Shown piece by piece: positions 47,917 through 57,871 of a stretch of 64,000 nt of DNA (the first letter of the stretch is position 1; each line of letters begins with the position of its first letter). The DNA lies in contig OZ024786.1 in assembly GCA_964017065.1 (NCBI GenBank), forward strand, positions 790,888-854,887, in the 5' to 3' direction. The DNA is from Haliclona indistincta. Taxonomy: Eukaryota > Porifera > Demospongiae > Haplosclerida > Chalinidae. The notes under the pieces are model-generated. The model was not told where the DNA came from, did not search any database, and saw nothing but the letters and a program-made list of their open reading frames with translations. The position numbers and the translations under genes are program-made.

Positions 47917-48609
47917 CAGGAGTCCATAATCAACCGCGCCTACTAAAGAGTAGGAGTGTGAATCGCCCACGCTTTAATTGGATTTTCTGCCAGCGAACTG
48001 TCGCTAGCGGATATACTATTTTTAGCGCAGTTAGACCGCACCTCCTTGAACATGGGCAACCTGAGAGCAACTGTATGTACTCGTGAAAGCATCTGATGGC
48101 CTATCCAGCCACATCGTGGCGTCGCTAGATCACCTGTACGTTCGTGGTTCGGCTATCTGATCGTTTCGAAGCTGTTTATCGCTCGATCATACAACTGGAA
48201 CCTTGGAGCTGCTGTGTTGACCTGTCAGCATAGCTGTTCCGCTTCAGTTATGTGTTGTATCACGGCCACTAACCGTAACAACTACTGTTACAACTCAAGT
48301 AAGGAATGGAACTCTGAGAAACAGCTGACCAGTGATATGACACGAAGCTTTGATCGAACGGAAGACAGCCACGCTCACGAGGATTGGCGAAGGCAACGAC
48401 GGCCTTGTAAATCGAGCTAGAAATAGAGACCAGGATGCTTCCTCAGCGCTTAGATCATAGACAACTCTCTGTCTTCAGTATTGAGCTGCCATCTTCAAGC
48501 GCTAAAAATAGTATATCCGCTAGCGACAGTTCGCTGGCAGAAAATCCAATTAAAGCGTGGGCGATTCACACTCCTACTCTTAGTAGGCGCGGTTGATTAT
48601 GGACTCCTG
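47917..48609. mobile_element. inverted-repeat element family E, copy 1 (7-bp target duplication)
   Basis: 693 bp, starting CAGGAGTCCATAATCAACCG and ending in the exact inverse, with arms of about 110 bp. It is flanked on both sides by ATTCAAC, and the undamaged AP4E1 copies show that site once. The interior has a short frame (MLTCQHSCSASVMCC) also found in copy 2, but no recognised transposase. Confidence 0.88.
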
Positions 48610-48801
48610 ATTCAACTAATAGACAATGATGTTATAACACTTAGTATTAGTGATACTGAGTTGTGTGACTATATTTCTTGACTTTGGTCATGATTCTATA
48701 GAACATCAACCAATTATAGATTATTCATTGATAACAGACATTGCTTTTGGTCCAGGCATCCAAACAATACCATTCATGGAATGCTGACCCATCTGTCTTA
48801 C

Positions 48802-49519
48802 AAAAAAGAAAAAGGACACAAACAAGTAAATTAAAAAGATTTCTATCGAAATCAAAAGGATGTAGAGTTGTGAAATCTACCACTGGTCAACAATGTAAAC
48901 TAACAAGGAACAAGCATGGAATGGTAACACGATTGCCTTGCTAACAGACCATAGATACATCAGTGGCTGCTGTACTTGACTATAGCTAGTTAAGCTTAGC
49001 TTGTTGCTGTTGACTGACACCTGACGTGCATTCAGCTTGTGACAGCTTATGTACAGCCACTGATGTAGGGATCTATGGTCTGTTAGCAAGGCAATCGTGT
49101 TACCATTCCATGCTTGTTCCTTGTTAGTTTACATTGTTGACCAGTGGTAGATTTCACAACCCTACATCCTTTTGATTTCGATAGAAATCTTTTTAATTTT
49201 CTTGTTTGTGTTCTTTTTCTTTTTCAGTGAAGTGCAGTTCAATATCAAGCAATTACTGTGCCATCTTTGTTTCCACCATTGGTTTGGTTTTCCTGTTGTT
49301 GATGGCTTTTCTTTATTATTAACAATTTTAAACGTGTAGGTAAGTAATTTTTATGCTGTAGATATCAGCTCGCCTACGCATGCATGAATACAGTGCATAC
49401 GAGCCCCGCCCACACTTGCTTACGGCGGTTATAATTATCTGGCAAGGCAGAACGGTGATTCTGCGCTTGCTAGCTTACCGTTCTTCGAAGACTCCAGACA
49501 AATATGTGTTCTCCGTGAT
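48802..49519. mobile_element. foldback family A with long right arm, split by element E copy 2
   Basis: The inner foldback (48802-49225) runs from AAAAAAGAAAAAGGACACAA to its inverse. The outer right arm (49226-49519) is the inverse of 30295-30622, including TTCTTCGAAGACTCCAGACA. At 49519 it is interrupted by family E. Confidence 0.75.
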
Positions 49520-50214
49520 CAGGAGTCCATAATCAACCGCGCCTACTAAAGAGTAGGAGTGTGAATCGCCCACGCTTTAATTGGATTTTCTGCCAGCGAA
49601 CTGTCGCTAGCGGATATACTATTTTTAGCGCAGTTAGACCGCACCTCCTTGAACATGGGCAACTGTATGTACTCGTGAAAGCATCTGATAGCCTATCCAG
49701 CCACATCCGATCGTGGCGTCGCTAGATCACCTGTACGTTCGTGGTTCGGCTATCTGATTGTTTCGAAGCTGTTTATCGCTCGATCATACAACTGGATCCC
49801 TGGAGCTGCTGTGTTGACCTGTCAGCATAGCTGTTCCGCTTCAGTTATGTGTTGTATCGCTGCCACTAACCGTAACAACTACTGTTACAACTCAGGTAAG
49901 GAATGGAACTCTGAGAAACAGCTGACCAGTGATATGACACGAAGCTTTGATCGAACGGAAGACAGCCACGCCGGCTCACGAGGATTGGCGAAGGCAACGA
50001 CGGCCTTGTATATAAATCGAGCTAGAAATAGAGACCAGGATGCTTCCTCAGCGCTTAGATCATAGACAACTCTCTGTCTTCAGTATTGAGCTGCCATCTT
50101 CAAGCGCTAAAAATAGTATATCCGCTAGCGACAGTTCGCTGGCAGAAAATCCAATTAAAGCGTGGGCGATTCACACTCCTACTCTTAGTAGGCGCGGTTG
50201 ATTATGGACTCCTG
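49520..50214. mobile_element. inverted-repeat element family E, copy 2 (7-bp target duplication)
   Basis: 695 bp, nearly identical to copy 1 at 47917. It is flanked by CCGTGAT on both sides (49513-49519 and 50215-50221). It sits inside the outer arm of a family A foldback, so it inserted after that element. Confidence 0.88.
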
Positions 50215-50224
50215 CCGTGATCTA

Positions 50225-50341
50225 TATACTGCAGTTTGCAAGTTGGTTGTCATAGTCAATGGTTCATGCTTGATAGTGTGGTTAGCACGGTTGATACAGT
50301 GTGGTTAACCTTAGCCATACATGGCTTCTCTGTATTACGCA
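50225..50341. repeat. inverted repeat flanking the LINE, left arm (right arm at 56357-56474)
   Basis: About 117 bp, from ATACTGCAGTTTGCAAGTTG to TCTGTATTACGCA, recurs inverted at 56357-56474. The arms enclose the LINE and one TIR element. They may be the remains of an older foldback element into which the LINE inserted. Confidence 0.75.
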
Positions 50342-50491
50342 ATCATTATCACGTGAGTCTGAGAGCATACGCTCTAATTCCAATTCCATAGCTATTAGCA
50401 AGCTGCTTCTGTTGGAAGCAATCTTGCAAAGCCACTGCACCACAGTAAACACAGCTCGAGCTTGCTTGTGATAACGCACAAGAATTAGAGC

Positions 50492-51910
50492 ATGTGCTAT
50501 CAGACTCACGTGATCTTATTCTCTGTCTCCTCTGACAATACGGTTGGCCCTTCTAGCCCAGTTAATGCTGCTTCTTCTCTCCCTTCTAACCCCTCAATTA
50601 GTTCCAGTGGGTTGACCTTGCTCTCTGTAGAGACACTTACAGACGGGGTAAAATTAAAATCACACCTCATGGGCCTGAAGGTGCCTGTCCTACGACAAGA
50701 ACTCAAATGTAGGAACATTCCCTTAACTGGACTATCATCTAAGGCCCTTCTTGTCAGCCGATTGATGGAGTTACCATTGACTGTTCTCCAAGATCCTACC
50801 TCCACCACTCCTAAGGTAGCTAATTCTATCCTATCTCCACCCTCCGCTGTAAATTGCTTGCCCAGCCATTGCTGTTGTGGTGACTTAATTTCCACTCTAA
50901 CTGAACAAGTTAAAGATCTTCGTCAACAAATGTTGCTATTCTCATCTCAGATTAACTCTCATATAAAGACCTGTAATAGCAAACTCCTCAGCAATGCGTC
51001 TAGCAATTACTCTGATTCAATAAAAAAGATCAAATCAGACATCGATGTTATCAATGATAGACTAGGAGCTCTATCCAAGCCTGTTACTCCCTCTGTTACT
51101 TTTTCTCAATCTAATTCACGGTTCTCTGGTGCTCCCCGTCGTCCTAGTGCTCCTTATAAGTCCCCTAACACCAACGATTTTTCTTTGCACTCTCCTTGCT
51201 CCTTGCGCATCACGGACCCGTGCGGCCTTAGTGATAAATTTGCCATAGGTCACCTGATAAAAGGGTTATTTTCGTGGAAATATCCTAACTTCCAAATCAT
51301 AGAGGGTTGTTTCAAACATTCCCCCCCTTCCATCTCATATCAGGTTGACATTGAGCTTGATTTCTCCTCTTTTAAAAGGATATGGGATAAAAATGTTCGT
51401 TCTGATATTGGTCTTACTATGGTGTCCTTGAGTGATACTACTCAAAGTGCTCGTCTCCCTACATGTCCATCCAATACTGCGGTTATTCCCTCCTCTTCTG
51501 ATGAGGCTTTGAGCTCCCTTTCCAATGACATTGGTGGTCCTCTCTCTTCCAACCTTATGTCTAGAGCTACTCCACCTTTGTGTATCTCTCCGGCATCGTT
51601 ATCAGTCTTGCCTTCTGCAATTTCCTCCAGCTCTGCTCCAGCTTCTTCTTCTCTGTCTGACGCCTCTGTCCCGATATCAGCTCTGTCATCTGTGACTTAC
51701 TCCTCCTCTACCCCCTCTCGTATCCTTACCTCCAATTCTGGTTTGTTGGCACCCTCAAAGGTGTTGATGTCTCCTCCTGTGGTAGCCTCACATTCCTCTG
51801 GTATTCCTCCTCCAGAGGACTCCCCTCCTTTGTCATTAGTTCCTGGGAGTTCCTCTAACTTAAACTCCCTCGAGGGGGCACTGTCCCTGCCGGATGTGCC
51901 CCCTCAGTGA
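50492..51910 (+). CDS. LINE ORF1 protein with SAP-like motif (472 aa)
   Basis: Residues about 60-93 (LKVPVLRQELKCRNIPLTGL, then SSKALLVSRLMEL) match the SAP fold, a short helix-helix DNA-binding motif. Residues 145-195 look coiled-coil (LTEQVKDLRQQMLLFSSQIN). A basic patch and a globular stretch (GHLIKGLFSWKYPNFQIIEG) follow at about 250-300. The last 170 residues are Ser/Pro-rich and low in complexity. ORF1 proteins usually coat LINE RNA; a SAP motif in that role is unusual. The ATG lies within the upstream inverted repeat, so the true start could be downstream. It overlaps ORF2 by four bases. Confidence 0.75.
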   Translation: MCYQTHVILFSVSSDNTVGPSSPVNAASSLPSNPSISSSGLTLLSVETLTDGVKLKSHLMGLKVPVLRQELKCRNIPLTGLSSKALLVSRLMELPLTVLQDPTSTTPKVANSILSPPSAVNCLPSHCCCGDLISTLTEQVKDLRQQMLLFSSQINSHIKTCNSKLLSNASSNYSDSIKKIKSDIDVINDRLGALSKPVTPSVTFSQSNSRFSGAPRRPSAPYKSPNTNDFSLHSPCSLRITDPCGLSDKFAIGHLIKGLFSWKYPNFQIIEGCFKHSPPSISYQVDIELDFSSFKRIWDKNVRSDIGLTMVSLSDTTQSARLPTCPSNTAVIPSSSDEALSSLSNDIGGPLSSNLMSRATPPLCISPASLSVLPSAISSSSAPASSSLSDASVPISALSSVTYSSSTPSRILTSNSGLLAPSKVLMSPPVVASHSSGIPPPEDSPPLSLVPGSSSNLNSLEGALSLPDVPPQ

Positions 51911-54900
51911 ATCGAAACCCGACAGATTCTTCTGATTCCTGTTCTAATTCCAATCCCTTGACTCTTGATTTGATATGTTTTAATCTTAGGGGTATTTCCC
52001 CTAATCTCCCGTATTTAAAAACTCTCTGTTCCCGTTACGTTGCCATCATTTGTCTGTCTGAGCATTGGCTTCATTCATTTGAAGCTTCCTCTTTTCCTTC
52101 GATCCACCCTGATTATTCCTTTCTGTTTGAATGCGTTCCAGATTGTGAAGACCGTACCTTCTGCCAACCTCGGTTGATCAGAGGACATGGGGGAGTTGGT
52201 ATTCTATGGCATAATTCTCTAAAACATGTGATTTCTCCTATTCCTGCACCTCGCACTGAAAGGGTCTTGGGTGTGAGACTCAAGTGCTTTCCATCAGATA
52301 TTCTTCTCTTTTCGGTCTACTTGCCATCCCGCTCTGGTGCTACTGACCCGTTTCGTGACTCTCTTGACCTCCTGGATTCTATTTTCTCCTTGTTCCCTGA
52401 CTCCTCTATTCTTTTTTTAGGAGATCTAAATGCTGACATTGGATCATCTTCTACCCCTCCTAATGAGCAGGGGAAAATTCTACTCCGTTATCTTTCTAAT
52501 TGGGATTATATCTCCTCTCATGTATCCTTTCAAAAACAGGGCCCTGCGTATACTTATGAGAGTGAAGCCCATAAGTCTTTTTCAACCATTGATCACATAT
52601 TATGCTCTAGGTCATTTGCTAACAAAATTGTTAGCTCTCGTGTCATTCCAACCCACCCTCTAAATGTCTCTGATCATTTGGCTGTTCATGCTAAGGTTGT
52701 GATCTCTCTCTCTCCTCTTCCTGCCATCAGTTCGGGGTTCTCTACGCCTTTTGTCCGTTCTGTTCTAAAGTGGCCAAGTAGCTATCTCGACCCCTCCCCC
52801 ACTATTCTTGACTATTCCGATTCGCTTGATAGTGCTATGCAACTTGCTCCTCTTTCCATTACCTCTTCATCTGATATAGAGGTCCTCTCTAACTTCATAT
52901 CGTCTGCCCTCATCTCCTCTGCCAAAAAAGTTATTCCGTCCAGTAAACCCCGTCCTTTTCTCCGTCAAAATTGGTCCCCTAGTCTTAAATCTACACATAA
53001 GATGTCTAAACAAAAATACAGGGACTGGATCTCTGGCGGTAGGCCCGCACATCCTGACCATCCCCTTAAGAAGGCCTACAAAGAAGCTAAGCGTGCATTT
53101 CGCAGAGAGTTTAGGAAACTCCAGCGCTCAGAATTAGATGAGTTTTACAACAACCTTGATATTGCTAACCCTAATCTTTTTCGCATTATCAAAAGTAAAC
53201 TTGGCCACAAATCCACTGCTTCGAGTTCCCTTATGTTCCGAGGTCAATTATACCAAGAAGATGCCATTCCTGGTGCTTGGGCTAGCTACTTTGAAGACCT
53301 GTATACCCCTATCTCAACATACTTTGATCCCTGTCACAAGGCCTTCATTGACAACGAAATTAGTAGTATTGCTATCTCTCCTGCTAACTCAGAACCTTGT
53401 GTAGTCATAACAGCAGAAGATGTTAATGCTGTTGTTCTCTCTCTCCCTAGACGCAAAGCTTCTGGTCCTGACCAAGTTTCGGTTGAGCACCTTATAAATG
53501 CTCCTGCTTCTGTATTTCAGGCGCTAGCTTCCCTTTTTAACGGGATATTAAAATATCATGTTGTCCCCTCTTCCTTTACCTGCAGTACGGTGATTCCTAT
53601 ATTCAAAGGAGGTGGCAAAGATCCTGTTTCCCCTGCTAATTATAGAGGAATTTCACTTTCCTCGATTATTTCAAAGCTCTTTGAAAAGCTGTTGCTCGTT
53701 CCCTTACAAGACAAGCTATTACACTTAATCCATCCCCTGCAAGGTGGATTTAGACCCGGTTACTCCACAGCGCATACTTCCTTCATACTTCATGAGGCTA
53801 TTGCCGAGTGTAAGCTAAATAGGGATATTCCATTCCTTGCGTTAGTAGACGTTCAAAAGGCGTTTGATACGGTCTGGCATAGTGGACTTTTCTATAAGCT
53901 CTTTCATCTGGGGGTGAGGGGTGACCTATGGCATACCCTATTTAACTGGTATAGCTCTTCAACCTCCTCTGTTCTATGGTATGATCGAGTCTCCAGACCA
54001 TTCCTTGTTCGTCAGGGGGTTCGTCAGGGGGCGGTTCTCTCTCCACTCCTTTATGCTGTTTTCACAAGTGAGCTTCTTTTTCTTCTCGAAGCAAGTGACC
54101 TTGGGGTTCGTATTGGTACAGTCTATGCTGGTTCTCCTACTTTTGCTGATGACATGGCACTCATTGCCTCTTCTCAAGAAGATCTTCAAGGTATGTTATC
54201 AGTTGTTGATAAATATGCCAATAAGTGGGGATATAAAATTAACCCCTCCAAATCAGCGGTTCTAATATTTTCTAGAAAGAAACTCCCTTCTTATGAGTGG
54301 TCTATTTCTAACTCTTCTATTCCAACTCTATCCTCTGCCCGTCATTTAGGCCTCTTGCTTTCTACATCCTCTTCAACTGTTAACCGCACTACTAGATCAA
54401 TCACTTCTTCCCGTAGCGCATATTACGCTCTATCTGCCCTTGGTGCTCGTCATACCGGAGTTAATACTGCTACTTCACTGCAACTTTTTAAGGCAATATC
54501 TTTGTCAATTCTGTCGTTTGGTTTTGAAGTATGGGCTCCTACCAAGACTGAGATATTAATGATGGAAAGATCTCAGCTTAAGATTTTAAGAACTATTCTT
54601 GGTGTTCCATCTCATGTACCATCCCTTGGTGTACATTACCTTTGTGGTACTATCCCAATTTCCTACCTCATTGCCCATAGACAGTTAAATTTTGTAAGAA
54701 ATGTGCTAGCTCTTCCTGATTATGCTGTGTCTCGCGATATTCTTATTTATCGAGCTAATCAATGTCCACCTCCTTCTCAAAGCTTGATTAACTCCTTCTC
54801 TGCTCACTTAGACTCGTTTTCCCTTCCATCGGTCTTGGAACTTGTTTCAGATCTCCCATCCAAGAAAGCTTGGAAAGCTTTGACTAAAACCCTAGTCTTT

Positions 54901-55422
54901 GAAGAATTCCGTGATTCCATTGAGTCAACTACCATGCCATCTCTCTCCCATATTGTTAACCTCCCTCCTGCTATCAGATATGGTCATCCTGCTCCTATTA
55001 TTGAAAAAGTCAAACACAATCTATCACTATCGCGTCTTTCTAATCTTCGGATAAGACTCATCCTTCACGCAACTTCTCTCGCCTCTCACACTGCAGTTTT
55101 TAACACTCCGCGTGGCCAGTCGCCTAGATCGTCCTCTTGTCTTCTATGCTCTACTGACTCTTCAGAAGATCTGGCGCACTTTGTGTTCCAGTGTCCCGCA
55201 CTACAGACTGTTCGCGATACGTGGTTTCCTAAAATTTATTCGTCCCCTCCCACTTGTGCACTAGTAATCAATCACGTGATCGGAGTGGAATGGTTTGAAG
55301 ATCAAGAACTGATTCTCCGATTCTTGGCAGATCTGTACAGCTACCGTGCTAAATTGTTACATTCTCTTCTTTCCCCACCAGATGGTGGTACTCTTCTCAT
55401 TCGAGGAGGCAACAAAAACTAA
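51907..55422 (+). CDS. LINE ORF2: APE endonuclease and reverse transcriptase (about 1170 aa)
   Basis: Endonuclease: CFNLRGI, the active Glu in LSEHWL (E52), GDLNAD (D173) and the SDH triad end (D256, H257). Reverse transcriptase: NYRGISLSSIISKLFEKLL, motif A LVDVQKAFDTV (D648), RQGVRQGAVLSPLLY, and FADD at about 746-749. A C-terminal knuckle C1078-x2-C-x9-H-x4-C follows. All key residues are present and the frame is unbroken, so the enzyme looks competent. The frame has no ATG at its start. The first codon after ORF1's overlap is GTG (AGTGAATCG), so translation likely depends on termination-reinitiation or frameshifting. The clade looks like the Jockey/CR1 side of APE LINEs, unverified. Confidence 0.88.
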   Translation: MNRNPTDSSDSCSNSNPLTLDLICFNLRGISPNLPYLKTLCSRYVAIICLSEHWLHSFEASSFPSIHPDYSFLFECVPDCEDRTFCQPRLIRGHGGVGILWHNSLKHVISPIPAPRTERVLGVRLKCFPSDILLFSVYLPSRSGATDPFRDSLDLLDSIFSLFPDSSILFLGDLNADIGSSSTPPNEQGKILLRYLSNWDYISSHVSFQKQGPAYTYESEAHKSFSTIDHILCSRSFANKIVSSRVIPTHPLNVSDHLAVHAKVVISLSPLPAISSGFSTPFVRSVLKWPSSYLDPSPTILDYSDSLDSAMQLAPLSITSSSDIEVLSNFISSALISSAKKVIPSSKPRPFLRQNWSPSLKSTHKMSKQKYRDWISGGRPAHPDHPLKKAYKEAKRAFRREFRKLQRSELDEFYNNLDIANPNLFRIIKSKLGHKSTASSSLMFRGQLYQEDAIPGAWASYFEDLYTPISTYFDPCHKAFIDNEISSIAISPANSEPCVVITAEDVNAVVLSLPRRKASGPDQVSVEHLINAPASVFQALASLFNGILKYHVVPSSFTCSTVIPIFKGGGKDPVSPANYRGISLSSIISKLFEKLLLVPLQDKLLHLIHPLQGGFRPGYSTAHTSFILHEAIAECKLNRDIPFLALVDVQKAFDTVWHSGLFYKLFHLGVRGDLWHTLFNWYSSSTSSVLWYDRVSRPFLVRQGVRQGAVLSPLLYAVFTSELLFLLEASDLGVRIGTVYAGSPTFADDMALIASSQEDLQGMLSVVDKYANKWGYKINPSKSAVLIFSRKKLPSYEWSISNSSIPTLSSARHLGLLLSTSSSTVNRTTRSITSSRSAYYALSALGARHTGVNTATSLQLFKAISLSILSFGFEVWAPTKTEILMMERSQLKILRTILGVPSHVPSLGVHYLCGTIPISYLIAHRQLNFVRNVLALPDYAVSRDILIYRANQCPPPSQSLINSFSAHLDSFSLPSVLELVSDLPSKKAWKALTKTLVFEEFRDSIESTTMPSLSHIVNLPPAIRYGHPAPIIEKVKHNLSLSRLSNLRIRLILHATSLASHTAVFNTPRGQSPRSSSCLLCSTDSSEDLAHFVFQCPALQTVRDTWFPKIYSSPPTCALVINHVIGVEWFEDQELILRFLADLYSYRAKLLHSLLSPPDGGTLLIRGGNKN

Positions 55423-55440
55423 GAAGAAGAAGATAACGAT

Positions 55441-55603
55441 TGCGTAATCAGACCTCTCAACTGTCACGATTTCACCGTGACACTCACGATTTCAGGGTGC
55501 TTCTCAAGGTGTCACGGCGGGTTTGCTAATTTTAGCTATTTTCTCACGGTTTCAGCATGCACAATGCCGAAAGTGGCTCTCAGAGATAGTTTTCTGAAAC
55601 CAA
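55441..55603. other. tandem CACGRTTTCA-type repeats between elements
   Basis: Contains TCACGATTTCACCGTGACAC then TCACGATTTCAGGGTG and CTCACGGTTTCAG, a short array of CACGRTTTCA. No gene. Confidence 0.5.
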
Positions 55604-56180
55604 TAGCCTCGTCCCCAGGCCCCGCCTCCCAAAGCTGAGGAGAGGGCCTGGTACAGACTGTGAGCGCATGCGCCGGAATTCACGGAATTCCAGAAATCAC
55701 CGGATATTTTCCGTTCATTATTGCTACACTTTACGTCACAGATCATGGCGGAAGTTAGTAGAGCAGATTTCGAGGCTACTATGTTGTATGCACTCCAGTG
55801 CATCGGATGTTCACATTTGAAACCAAAGCCAGAACAGTTAGCCATGTATATGAAGGCTGTGATGTTTTCGTGTGGAGGTATTGTGCTGTCAAGTTTTACC
55901 ATTCGTTTTCAACCACAAGTACAGTCGTACTGACAGCCTAGTAGTAGTTGTCTCTCAGTTGGTGTCTCTTATGGTTGACCAGGTGGATGGCTTACGGCAA
56001 AAGGGAGTGAAAGCTGCAATAATATCGCCCGTAGGCAAAATTATTATGTACGTCACATAAATAATTACCATCTAACGACGTCATCGCAATTAAATTCCAA
56101 TGAATAATAGACGCATGCGCACACAGTGTGTACCAGGCCCTCTCCTCAGCTTTGGGAGGCGGGGCCTGGGGACGAGGCTA
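55604..56180. mobile_element. TIR element family M, copy 1 (10-bp target duplication)
   Basis: Ends TAGCCTCGTCCCCAGGCCCC and inverse, with arms of about 70 bp, flanked on both sides by CTGAAACCAA. A target duplication of 9-10 bp with long arms suggests Mutator-like elements. Inside, an ATG at 55745 opens MAEVSRADFEATMLYALQCI, then GCSHLKPKPEQLAMYMKAVM. This resembles the start of a RecQ-type helicase (motif-0 glutamine in KPEQ), cut short by a GTATTG that may be a splice donor. Confidence 0.8.
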
Positions 56181-56356
56181 CTGAAACCAACAGCTCGTAG
56201 CAGCGTCTGCAAGCAGTGCGCATTAAATAGAATATGAGTATGTGATCAAATTTATTAGAAAATAATGAGATTCATAATTATCAATGATTGTGAATACAAT
56301 TAATTCTATGAATATTAATTAACTCAAGGTGGTCATTGTCTACAAGTTGAGAGGTC

Positions 56357-56474
56357 TGCGTAATGCAGAGAAGCCAGGTATGGCTAAGGTTAACCACACT
56401 GTATCAACCGTGCTAACCACACTATCAAGCATGAACCATTGACTATGACAACCAACTTGCAAACTGCAGTATAC
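56357..56474. repeat. inverted repeat flanking the LINE, right arm
   Basis: Inverse of 50225-50341 (GGTTAACCACACTGTATCAA, then CCAACTTGCAAACTGCAGTAT). Here the site is uninterrupted where the left arm meets the LINE, and reads GAGGTCTGCGTAATGCAGAG. Confidence 0.8.
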
Positions 56475-56561
56475 GGCGTGGCGATACTCAAGCTTGTGCT
56501 TGGTCACGTGCGCTAACCACAGCTATATTATGGTTCCGGTTAGGTACAGGAGGAATGCAGC

Positions 56562-57855
56562 TAGTCTCGTTCCCAGACCACACCTCTTCCGCTTTGCTTC
56601 TGAGAGGGTCTGGCAGCTTGCTCGACTTTTCTCGGTCTTGATGACGTTTCATTCTCAGAAAATGGGAATGACCAATCAGATCGCCTTATTTTCAAAATTC
56701 ACATGACAAACGCGCCGTTGAGCACATGATCAACATGGCGATAGTGCAGTGTGTTCAGATTCATCGATGACAGAGAGCATCTAGGGTAATCTTCGTTGAC
56801 TAATAAGTACTACGAGGCAGCCAGCTACTTCTTAGCTGGCTCAAACGAGCGATTTCGCTACCAACAGGTGTGGAAAAATAATTTGCGATTTATTGTTGTT
56901 GCCATTACATTTGTGAGCGCTGCCATCTTCGAGCGCCACCAAGGAACACAGCATAGTACCTGTCGTGTCTTCCTGACCTGATCTATAACTATTGTCGAGT
57001 GCTGTAGTTTATGTGACCACAGACATTAGTATACAGACAATTTGTCCGCATATTGCATCCGTGTAGCTATTGAGCGCGTGACAATGACGTCACCAAGACC
57101 GAGAAAAGTCGAGCAAGCTGCCAGGGGTACTGGTAAAACCAGGAACGGGAAACGAGGAAACGGGAAATGGGAAATAAGAAATGGGAAATGGGAAATAGGA
57201 AATCAGTAACCAGTAACCAAAATACATTGTAGCTGTCTCTAAAAGTACAGCTGAGTGCTGACGAGACTGCATACATTGGATTGTAATTTTACACGACAGA
57301 GTTTTATAAATTTTACACAAAAATGGAAAGTAGTGATACAAAGGCAACGATGAAGAAGTTGGATTGCTCAGTCACATCTGATGAATAAAAAGATGATAGC
57401 TAGGGTCAAATCATTCATAAGCCTACAATGATTGATGTGTTCTGTATAAAATTTATACGTGAACGTACCACTGATCCACCACTCTGCGGCACAGATCATA
57501 TCGTAGACTGCACAGTCACCGCCGTCCACGCTACTCGCGCTGGCTAGACCAGCGTGTTTACAGCACAGTTCATGAGACTGAGCTAGACTGCAGTCAGTAC
57601 TTACTACGTGAACAGTACTAGTGAAAGTGCACCACATGATGATGATGCATGCAGTCTCGTCAGCACTCAGCTGTACTTTGAGACAGCTACAATGTACTAT
57701 GGCCCGTTACTGATGTCTGGTTTCTCATTTCCTATTTCCAATTTCCCATTTCTTATTTCCCGTTTCCTCGTTTCCCGTTCCTGGTTTTACCAGTACCCAG
57801 CTGCCAGACCCTCTCAGAAGCAAAGCGGAAGAGGTGTGGTCTGGGAACGAGACTA
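56562..57855. mobile_element. TIR element family M, copy 2 (9-bp target duplication), with nested foldback
   Basis: Ends TAGTCTCGTTCCCAGACCAC and inverse, flanked by GAATGCAGC on both sides. The interior holds a second inverted pair (57110-57285 with 57640-57800) built around GGGAAATGGGAAAT-type repeats. No intact gene is seen inside; the short frames are not conserved. Confidence 0.8.
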
Positions 57856-57871
57856 GAATGCAGCCTACTTA

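Larger units (their letters stand above)
50480..55440 (+). mobile_element. apparently intact APE-type LINE
   Basis: Two open frames (50492-51910 and 51907-55422) with no internal stops, and a very short tail after the second stop ending in AAGAAGAAGA-type repeats. Upstream (50350-50515) is a small inverted repeat (ACGTGAGTCTGA / TCAGACTCACGT), so the 5' boundary is unclear. At the 3' side GATTGCGTAATC mirrors the TATTACGCAATC just before 50345. No target duplication could be fixed with certainty. Confidence 0.75.
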
